Of a DNA stretch of 11,076 nt, positions 5,843 through 11,076 are shown piece after piece. The stretch lies in assembly GCA_947303825.1 (NCBI GenBank), contig CAMYZK010000047.1, positions 1 to 11,076 on the forward strand, read 5' to 3'. The notes below the pieces were generated by a model, which saw only the letters and a program-made list of their open reading frames with translations, had not been told where the DNA came from and did not search any database. The stretch is from an uncultured Prevotella sp. (GTDB lineage: Bacteria; Bacteroidota; Bacteroidia; Bacteroidales; Bacteroidaceae). A program made the position numbers and the translations under genes. Within the stretch, counting starts at the first letter, position 1. Every line of letters begins with the position of its first letter.

Positions 5843-7198
5843 ATGAAACTTACAGCACTGACTGCCGTCTCGCCTATCGACGGCCGTTACCATGGAAAGA
5901 CAGAAACACTATCAGACTTTTTTTCTGAATATGCGCTCATACGCTACCGCCTTAGGGTGGAGGTAGAGTATTTCATCGCGCTCTGCGAGCTGCCATTGCC
6001 CCAGCTGGCACAGTTTCCCCATGACTTCTTCCCAAGCCTGCGTGCCATCTACGAGAAGTTTACTCCCGAAGATGCACAGCGCGTAAAAGATATTGAGGCG
6101 GTCACCAACCACGATGTGAAGGCCGTGGAGTATTACATCAAAGAGAAGATGGATGAGTTGGGCGCCTTGCCGCTCGGTGGCAAGGAAAAGAACTTCGTCC
6201 ACTTCGGTCTCACCTCGCAGGACATCAACAACACCTCTGTGCCTCTTTCTGTCAAGGAGGCTCTCGAACAGCAGTTCATACCTATGGTAGAGGAGCTGAT
6301 AGACCAGCTTAACGACTACGCACAGCAGTGGCGCAATGTGCCGATGCTGGCACGTACTCATGGGCAGCCGGCTTCGCCCACACGTCTGGGAAAGGAGCTG
6401 ATGGTATATGTCTATAGGCTGGAAGAGCAGCTCCGCGCACTGCGCGACGTGCCCTTCACTGCAAAGTTCGGAGGTGCCACGGGCAACTTCAATGCTCACC
6501 ATGTGGCCTATCCCGATATAGACTGGAAGGTCTTTGCCGACAATTTCGTGTCCGAGGTGCTAGGGCTGGAGCGTGAGCAGTACACCACGCAGATTTCCAA
6601 CTACGACCACCTGGCTGCCGTCTTCGATGCCATACGCCGTATCAACACCATCGTCATAGACCTCGACCGCGATATATGGATGTATATCTCGATGGACTAC
6701 TTCAAGCAGCGCATCAAGAAAGGCGAGGTGGGCTCCAGTGCCATGCCCCACAAGGTAAACCCCATCGACTTTGAGAACTCTGAGGGAAATATGGGCATTG
6801 CAAACGCCATTCTCGCTTTCCTGGCACAGAAGTTGCCAGTCAGCCGGTTGCAGCGCGACCTCACCGACAGCACCGTATTGAGAAATGTGGGCGTGCCGTT
6901 GGGACATGCTGCCATTGCGCTGCAGAGCACGCTGAAGGGACTGCGCAAGCTCATTCTCAATGAGCAGAAGCTGCACGACGACCTCGAACAGATGTGGCCC
7001 GTAGTGGCTGAGGGCATACAGACCATACTCCGTCGTGAGGGCTATCCCAATCCCTACGAGGCACTGAAGCAGCTTACACGTACCAACGAGCGTATCACCG
7101 CCGAGTCAATCGCTGACTTTATCACTACTCTTGATGTCTGCGATGACGTAAAGAAGGAGCTGTCGCTCATAACTCCGCAAAACTACACAGGCATCTGA
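5843..7198 (+). CDS. purB: Adenylosuccinate lyase
   Basis: 451 residues, close to the usual length of about 450-475. PurB is a cytosolic homotetramer of the fumarase/aspartase superfamily. It removes fumarate from SAICAR and from adenylosuccinate, so it acts in IMP synthesis and in the IMP-to-AMP step. The opening TALTAVSPIDGRY is typical of the E. coli-type enzyme. His173 in ARTHGQPASPTRLGKE is the expected general acid. The flexible signature loop GSSAMPHKVNPIDFENSEGN spans about 297-316, with the catalytic serine in the Ser298-Ser299 pair. HFGLTSQDINNT, earlier in the chain, is the conserved substrate-contact segment. All key motifs are present. No consensus promoter is visible in the 112 nt after the tRNA. 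It leads a same-strand block with rluB (103 nt later) and asnS. Confidence 0.97.
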   Translation: MKLTALTAVSPIDGRYHGKTETLSDFFSEYALIRYRLRVEVEYFIALCELPLPQLAQFPHDFFPSLRAIYEKFTPEDAQRVKDIEAVTNHDVKAVEYYIKEKMDELGALPLGGKEKNFVHFGLTSQDINNTSVPLSVKEALEQQFIPMVEELIDQLNDYAQQWRNVPMLARTHGQPASPTRLGKELMVYVYRLEEQLRALRDVPFTAKFGGATGNFNAHHVAYPDIDWKVFADNFVSEVLGLEREQYTTQISNYDHLAAVFDAIRRINTIVIDLDRDIWMYISMDYFKQRIKKGEVGSSAMPHKVNPIDFENSEGNMGIANAILAFLAQKLPVSRLQRDLTDSTVLRNVGVPLGHAAIALQSTLKGLRKLILNEQKLHDDLEQMWPVVAEGIQTILRREGYPNPYEALKQLTRTNERITAESIADFITTLDVCDDVKKELSLITPQNYTGI

Positions 7199-7301
7199 CC
7201 TGCATATTGGGAGTGACATAAATAAAAAAGTATTACCTCCGGGTAGAAGGAGATTAAAAAAGAAAAGAATAAGGCCGCGAGGCTCATAAATATTTATCAT
7301 C

Positions 7302-8684
7302 ATGGAACAAGAGAACGAAAAAATTCAGGATTCGCTCAGCACTAACGACGAGCAGAAAAACACTACCCCAGGCCGTGAATTCCGTCCTGCACCAGGACGC
7401 TCTCCGCGCCCACGCATCCATACGGCATCACAGCATCCCGCCACGGGCAGCTATGAGCGCCGCACATTCAACCGACGTGACAACGCCGACGAAGGTGCCT
7501 TCCGTCCAGAGGGCTTCGGAGCATCACTCCAGTCTGGACAGCAGCGCCAGTTTCGCCCGCGTACATCTTTTAATAATAATGGCTACCAGCAGCACCAGCA
7601 GCCATACTATCAGCAGCGTCCGCGCTATGGGCAGGACGAAGAGGGCCAGCAGCGTCCGCGCTTCTCACACCCCTCGACCGACGGTGCCCAGATGGGCACA
7701 CGGCAGTATCAACCTCGTACCAACTATTCACAGCAGCCGCGTCCGCGCTACGGACAGCCTGCCGACAATGGCCGCCAGTATCAACAGCGTCCACGCTACA
7801 GCGGTCAGCGTCCTAACGACGGGGGGTACGGCTACCAGCAGCGGCCCTACGGACAGCAGGGCGGATTCCAGAAACCGCGTCGTCCGCGCACTTCTGACTA
7901 CGATCCCAACGCAAAGTACTCTATGAAGAAGCGTATTGAGTACAAGGAGATTCACTTCGACCCCAATGAGCCGGTACGTCTCAACAAGTTCCTGGCAAAT
8001 GCTGGTGTGTGCTCACGTCGTGAGGCCGACGAGTTCATACAGGCTGGCGTCGTCACCGTCAATGGCAATGTTGTTACCGAGCTGGGCACAAAGGTGCTGC
8101 GCACCGACGAGATTCGTTTCCACGACCAGCCCGTCAGCATAGAGAAGAAGGTCTACGTGCTCCTCAACAAGCCGAAGGACTATGTCACCACTAGCGATGA
8201 CCCGCAACAGCGCAAGACCGTCATGGACCTCGTGGCCGATGCATGCTCCGAGCGTATTTATCCCGTGGGACGCCTCGACCGCAACACCACCGGCGTGCTG
8301 CTGCTCACCAACGATGGCGACCTCGCTTCCAAGCTCACGCATCCTAAGTACCTTAAGAAGAAGATTTACCATGTGTACCTCGACCACAACGTCACCGCTC
8401 ACGACCTGCAGCAGATAACAGAGGGCATACAGCTCGATGACGGGGAGATACGCGCCGACGATGTGCAGTATGCATCGCCTACCGACAAGAAGCAGGTGGG
8501 CATTGAAATCCACTCTGGGAAGAACCGCATCGTAAGACGTATCTTTGAGGCTCTGGGCTATAAGGTGATAAAGCTTGACCGTGTTCAGTTTGCCGGACTC
8601 ACCAAGAAGAACCTCCGACGTGGTGACTGGCGTTACCTCACCGAGGAAGAGGTAGACCGACTCCGCATGGGAGCGTATGAGTGA
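7302..8684 (+). CDS. rluB: RluB-type rRNA pseudouridine synthase with a disordered N-terminal arm
   Basis: 460 residues, far longer than typical RluB-family enzymes. Residues 1 to about 205 are low complexity, rich in Arg, Gln, Pro, Gly and Tyr, with seven RPR motifs (RPRI, RPRT, RPRY, RPRF, RPRY, RPRY, RPRT) and runs of QQRP. An S4 RNA-binding domain follows (about 225-270, VRLNKFLANAGVCSRREADEF). The RsuA/RluB catalytic domain then runs from about 283 (KVYVLLNKP) to the end. GRLDRNTTG carries the catalytic Asp326, and HSGKNRIVRRIFEALG is the usual C-terminal motif. The family converts one uridine in 23S rRNA (RluB, helix 80 region) or 16S rRNA (RsuA) to pseudouridine; I favour 23S because of the sequence style. 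The disordered arm probably binds RNA non-specifically. The stop codon TGA (8682-8684) abuts a heptanucleotide array. Confidence 0.93.
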   Translation: MEQENEKIQDSLSTNDEQKNTTPGREFRPAPGRSPRPRIHTASQHPATGSYERRTFNRRDNADEGAFRPEGFGASLQSGQQRQFRPRTSFNNNGYQQHQQPYYQQRPRYGQDEEGQQRPRFSHPSTDGAQMGTRQYQPRTNYSQQPRPRYGQPADNGRQYQQRPRYSGQRPNDGGYGYQQRPYGQQGGFQKPRRPRTSDYDPNAKYSMKKRIEYKEIHFDPNEPVRLNKFLANAGVCSRREADEFIQAGVVTVNGNVVTELGTKVLRTDEIRFHDQPVSIEKKVYVLLNKPKDYVTTSDDPQQRKTVMDLVADACSERIYPVGRLDRNTTGVLLLTNDGDLASKLTHPKYLKKKIYHVYLDHNVTAHDLQQITEGIQLDDGEIRADDVQYASPTDKKQVGIEIHSGKNRIVRRIFEALGYKVIKLDRVQFAGLTKKNLRRGDWRYLTEEEVDRLRMGAYE

Positions 8685-8738
8685 GTTAAGAGTGAAGAGT
8701 GAAGAGTGAAGAGTGAAGAGTTAAGAGTTAAGAGTGAA
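8683..8738 (+). repeat. Heptanucleotide tandem array between rluB and asnS (8 units)
   Basis: There are eight consecutive 7-bp units of GAGTKAA, reading T,G,G,G,G,T,T,G at the variable base, and a partial GAGT precedes them. The first unit overlaps the rluB stop codon. Every unit contains TGA or TAA, and because 7 is not a multiple of 3, successive units place stops in all three plus-strand frames. A 12-bp palindrome, TGAATATATTCA, follows at 8735-8746. Confidence 0.95.
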
Positions 8739-8752
8739 TATATTCATAGCTT

Positions 8753-10267
8753 ATGAAACGTACTAAGATCATCGACGTGCTTCAAAGCACCGAATACGGG
8801 CAGACCGTCTGCGTTAAGGGATGGGTGCGTACCCATCGCTCTGGTAAGAATGTCGATTTCATTGCCCTCAACGATGGCTCCACCATCAAGAACGTCCAGC
8901 TAGTTGTCAACCCCGCCGCCGTCACCGTTCAGGGAGGCCCCGCTGCCGCTCCAGTGCAGGGCGGTTCCGCCGCCCTGTCTCTCAAAGACATCACCACCGG
9001 TGCTTGCATCTGTGCTGAGGGCATCCTCGTGGAGAGCCAAGGCTCTGGCCAGGCCAGTGAGATTCAGACCACTGCCATCACCATCTATGGCACCTGCGAC
9101 AACACCTACCCCATGCAGAAGAAGGGCCAGACCTTCGAGAAGATGCGTGAGAACGCCCACATGCGCCTGCGCACCAACGTCTTCGGAGCCGTCATGCGCA
9201 TACGCCACAATATGGCTATGGCTATACATACCTATTTCCACGAGCATGGCTTCTACTATTTCCATACCCCTCTCATCACCGCTAGCGACTGCGAGGGAGC
9301 TGGAAACATGTTCCAGGTGACCACAAAGAACCTCTACGACCTGAAGAAAGACGAGAACGGCAGCATCATCTACGACGACGACTTCTTCGGAGAGCAAACC
9401 AGCCTCACCGTCTCAGGACAGCTGGAGGGCGAGCTGGGTGCCACCGCTCTGGGGGCCATATACACCTTCGGACCTACTTTCCGCGCAGAGAACAGTAACA
9501 CCCCGCGCCATCTGGCCGAGTTCTGGATGGTGGAGCCCGAGGTGGCCTTCATCGATCAGGAAGAGCTCATGGACCTCGAGGAAGACTTTATAAAGTACTG
9601 CGTGCGCTGGGCTCTGGAGAAGTGCAAGGACGACCTGCAGTTTATCAACGACAATAAGTTCATCACGCCCAACCAAGACCTCATCCCTCGTCTGGAGGGA
9701 GTGCTCAAGGAGACATTCGTACGTCTGCCTTATACCGAGGGCATCAACATCTTGCAGGAGGCCATCAAGAACGGACGCAAGTTCGAGTTCCCATGCAACT
9801 GGGGCGATGACCTAGCATCAGAGCACGAGCGTTACCTTGTTGAGGAACACTTCAAGAAGCCTGTCATCATGACCGACTACCCACGTGCCTTCAAGTCGTT
9901 CTACATGAAGCAGAATGAACCCGCCCCTGTGCCCGGCGGTTCTGCCGACGGTGCCAGTATCGGCTACCGTGGCAGCATTGCTCCCGGTCCCACCATGCAG
10001 GGCACCGATGTGCTGTTCCCGCAGATAGGAGAGATCATTGGTGGGTCGGTGCGTGAGGAGAGCTACGACAAGCTGATGAGCGAGATAGAGCGCCGCCAGA
10101 TGGACCAGACACACCTCTGGTGGTACCTGGACACACGCCGTTGGGGCACTTGCCCACATGCCGGCTTCGGACTGGGCTTCGAGCGACTCATTCTCTTCGT
10201 CACCGGCATGCAGAACATTCGCGACGTCATTCCGTTCCCACGTACACCGAAGAGCGCGTGCTTCTGA
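8753..10267 (+). CDS. asnS: Asparaginyl-tRNA synthetase with two internal insertions
   Basis: 504 residues; typical AsnRS is about 460-470. This cytosolic class IIb enzyme charges tRNA-Asn with asparagine using ATP. An N-terminal OB-fold anticodon-binding domain ([25 protein letters not shown]) precedes the catalytic domain. Motif 2 contains [21 protein letters not shown] with Arg244; motif 3 is [12 protein letters not shown] with Arg478. [13 protein letters not shown] and [12 protein letters not shown] are also characteristic, and the end ([16 protein letters not shown]) is intact. Two segments do not fit the usual protein. One is residues about 54-76 (Gly/Ala/Pro/Val-rich, VQGG twice) in the OB domain. 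The other is residues about 390-418, replacing the short loop before DVLFP. They share APVxGGSA. The heptad arrays on either side are non-coding. It is probably co-transcribed with rluB (68-nt gap). Confidence 0.96.
   Translation: MKRTKIIDVLQSTEYGQTVCVKGWVRTHRSGKNVDFIALNDGSTIKNVQLVVNPAAVTVQGGPAAAPVQGGSAALSLKDITTGACICAEGILVESQGSGQASEIQTTAITIYGTCDNTYPMQKKGQTFEKMRENAHMRLRTNVFGAVMRIRHNMAMAIHTYFHEHGFYYFHTPLITASDCEGAGNMFQVTTKNLYDLKKDENGSIIYDDDFFGEQTSLTVSGQLEGELGATALGAIYTFGPTFRAENSNTPRHLAEFWMVEPEVAFIDQEELMDLEEDFIKYCVRWALEKCKDDLQFINDNKFITPNQDLIPRLEGVLKETFVRLPYTEGINILQEAIKNGRKFEFPCNWGDDLASEHERYLVEEHFKKPVIMTDYPRAFKSFYMKQNEPAPVPGGSADGASIGYRGSIAPGPTMQGTDVLFPQIGEIIGGSVREESYDKLMSEIERRQMDQTHLWWYLDTRRWGTCPHAGFGLGFERLILFVTGMQNIRDVIPFPRTPKSACF
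8912..8980 (+). repeat. In-frame insertion 1 in asnS, with a palindrome
   Basis: The segment encodes residues 54-76, including VQGGPAA and VQGGSAA. It contains CAGGGCGG-TTCCG-CCGCCCTG (8957-8977), an 8-bp perfect stem. Bases 8948-8974 match 9923-9949 at 21 of 27 positions. Confidence 0.65.
9920..10006 (+). repeat. In-frame insertion 2 in asnS
   Basis: The segment encodes residues 390-418 ([12 protein letters not shown], then [12 protein letters not shown]) in place of a loop that is roughly eight residues in the AsnRS I know. Its first part repeats APVxGGSA from insertion 1. The exact borders are my estimate. Confidence 0.65.
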
Positions 10268-10272
10268 GCTAG

Positions 10273-10311
10273 GAGTTAAGAGTTAAGAGTGAAGAGTGAA
10301 GAGTTAAGAGT
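10273..10311 (+). repeat. Heptanucleotide tandem array after asnS (5 units)
   Basis: Five GAGTKAA units (T,T,G,G,T at the variable base) plus a partial GAGT. This is the same unit and orientation as the array upstream of asnS at 8683-8738. It begins 5 nt after the asnS stop codon. Confidence 0.95.
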
Positions 10312-10315
10312 TTTC

Positions 10316-10370
10316 CCACTCCATCCCAAGAATCCACTCCGTCCCAAGAATCCACTCCGTCCCCAAATAT
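10316..10370 (+). repeat. 18-bp tandem repeat, three units
   Basis: The unit is CCACTCCRTCCCAAGAAT at 10316-10333 and 10334-10351, then a 19-nt variant ending CCCCAAATAT at 10352-10370. A decayed fourth unit (CCCACTTCCTCCCAC) follows. The plus strand is very poor in G. Confidence 0.85.
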
Positions 10371-10474
10371 CCCACTTCCTCCCACAAAAATAACTAATGT
10401 ATAGTATAAAACAGCAAAAAAAGGTGTGAAACAGACAAATTTTTCGACTTTTTCCAAAAAAATGTCTAAAATAA

Positions 10475-10506
10475 TTTGCAAGAATGCGGATTTATGTCTA
10501 TATTTG
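10475..10506 (+). promoter_or_regulatory. Consensus Bacteroidetes promoter for the surface lipoprotein
   Basis: TTTG (10475-10478), 20 nt, then TATATTTG (10499-10506), a match to TTTG-N20-TAnnTTTG. Transcription would start near 10512, giving a leader of about 105 nt that is strongly A/T-rich just before the start codon. Confidence 0.8.
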
Positions 10507-10616
10507 CACCCAAATTGTGGCCAAATACCTATAAATGTAGGGGAAAAGTGTGATTTGAAGTAAGAGAAAAGAATATAAATATTTAGTTTTTAATTAATTT
10601 TAATTTTTTTAATCGT

Positions 10617-11076
10617 ATGAAAAAAAGATTAATGAGTAAATTTCTTATGGGGGCACTTGTCGTGCTCACCATGGGGGTGTTCTCATCTTGTAAGGATTAC
10701 GATGATGATATTGACAACCATGCCAGTCTCATCAAAGGACTTCAGGAACAGGTGAGCGCCCTGCAAACAGCACAAAGCAAAGCTGCTAGTGACATTTCTA
10801 CTGCTGATGCAGCTATCAAGGCTGCTCAGGCTGATGCCACAAAGGCTCTGAACGACATCACTGCCGCTAAGACCGCTCTGCAGAATGCCATCTCTGAAGG
10901 CGACAAGGAAGTGGCTCAGAAAGCTCTTGACGCTGCCAACGCTGCTGCTGAGGAAGCCACTCGTGCCTCTGAAGCCGCTGCTGCTGCTGCTGCTGATGCC
11001 ACTGCAAAGTCCGAGGCTGCTGATGCTGCTGCTGCTGATGCCACTGCAAAGTCCGAGGCTGCTGATGCTGCTGCTG
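10617..11076 (+). CDS. Ala-rich coiled-coil surface lipoprotein (partial, runs off the window)
   Basis: The frame is open from ATG 10617 to the window edge (153 codons) with no stop. The N-terminus MKKRLMSKFLMGALVVLTMGVFSSC is a lipoprotein signal with lipobox FSSC and Cys25 as the lipidated residue. The next residues, KDYDDDID, are acidic, like Bacteroidetes surface lipoprotein export signals, so cell-surface display is likely. From about residue 34 the chain looks like a continuous coiled coil (SLIKGLQEQVSALQTAQSK), becoming almost pure Ala with Glu, Asp, Lys and Thr. The last part is a 14-residue (two-heptad) repeat: one diverged unit (EATRASEAAAAAAA), then DATAKSEAADAAAA and a second copy. 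KDYDDD-type starts recur in large Bacteroidales surface lipoproteins; the C-terminal function lies outside this window. Confidence 0.85.
   Translation, partial: MKKRLMSKFLMGALVVLTMGVFSSCKDYDDDIDNHASLIKGLQEQVSALQTAQSKAASDISTADAAIKAAQADATKALNDITAAKTALQNAISEGDKEVAQKALDAANAAAEEATRASEAAAAAAADATAKSEAADAAAADATAKSEAADAAA
10995..11076 (+). repeat. 42-bp in-frame tandem repeat
   Basis: Unit 1 is 10995-11036 and unit 2 starts at 11037; all 40 visible bases of unit 2 are identical to unit 1. A diverged unit precedes at 10953-10994. The unit encodes 14 residues, exactly two coiled-coil heptads. The array continues beyond the window. Confidence 0.92.

Larger units (their letters stand above)
10268..10616. 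other. 349-nt intergenic region between asnS and the lipoprotein gene
   Basis: It contains no credible gene. In order it holds a heptanucleotide array, an 18-bp C-rich tandem repeat, an A/T-rich stretch, a consensus promoter (10475-10506) and about 105 nt of A/T-rich leader ahead of the ATG at 10617. No clear terminator for asnS is visible. Confidence 0.8.

Noticed and set aside
5912..6502. Long minus-strand frame opposite purB (196 codons)
   Set aside because: It lies wholly within a well-conserved purB reading frame and resembles no protein; it is a shadow frame.
8683..8738. CRISPR array
   Set aside because: The units are directly adjacent 7-mers without spacers, and no cas gene is present.
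8900..9397. Open frames on both strands within asnS
   Set aside because: They are shadows of a confident AsnS frame in GC-rich sequence.
10269..10481. Minus-strand frame with repeated DSWDGV residues
   Set aside because: It is the translation of the 18-bp and heptad tandem repeats; no promoter or start context supports it.
10867..11049. Minus-strand Gln/His-rich frame near the right edge
   Set aside because: It is the complement of the GCT/GAT-rich lipoprotein repeats; the plus frame has a lipoprotein signal and a consensus promoter.

Overview
The window looks like chromosomal DNA of a Bacteroidales bacterium, most likely Prevotella or a close relative. Supporting signs are promoters of the Bacteroidetes type (TTTG, about 20 nt, then TAnnTTTG), start codons without Shine-Dalgarno sequences, a secreted MBG-repeat protein with a type IX secretion-like C-terminus, and a lipoprotein whose mature end begins CKDYDDD. 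The housekeeping proteins (PurB, RluB, AsnS) also read as Bacteroidetes versions. This placement rests on recognition; no database search was possible.

Layout. Positions 1-54 hold the last 17 codons of an upstream gene, followed by a strong terminator-like hairpin (88-139). A 778-residue secreted protein with five MBG repeats follows (163-2499) and ends in its own terminator. Two small secreted paralogs of unknown function (2644-3162 and 3184-3714) form a probable two-gene operon. Next is a 670-nt gene-free stretch (3715-4384) packed with palindromes. It contains a duplicated hairpin element and a diverged long inverted repeat. On the minus strand lies a probable outer-membrane beta-barrel protein (4385-5458), with a near-consensus promoter and a terminator. 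A divergent promoter drives tRNA-Val(TAC) at 5656-5730. Then comes a housekeeping block, purB (5843-7198), rluB (7302-8684) and asnS (8753-10267), all on the plus strand. After a 349-nt gap with tandem repeats and a near-consensus promoter, an alanine-rich, coiled-coil surface lipoprotein starts at 10617 and runs off the window inside a 42-bp tandem repeat.

How it fits together. The right half is core information processing and purine synthesis: AMP/IMP synthesis, 23S rRNA modification, Asn-tRNA charging and a Val tRNA. The left half and the right edge encode cell-envelope or surface proteins. The less ordinary signals are: two in-frame Gly/Pro/Ala insertions in AsnS that resemble each other in DNA and protein; heptanucleotide arrays on both sides of asnS that place stop codons in all frames; a long disordered Arg/Gln/Tyr-rich arm on RluB; the palindrome-rich non-coding region; and the repeat-containing lipoprotein. 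No phage, CRISPR, transposase or defence gene is visible.
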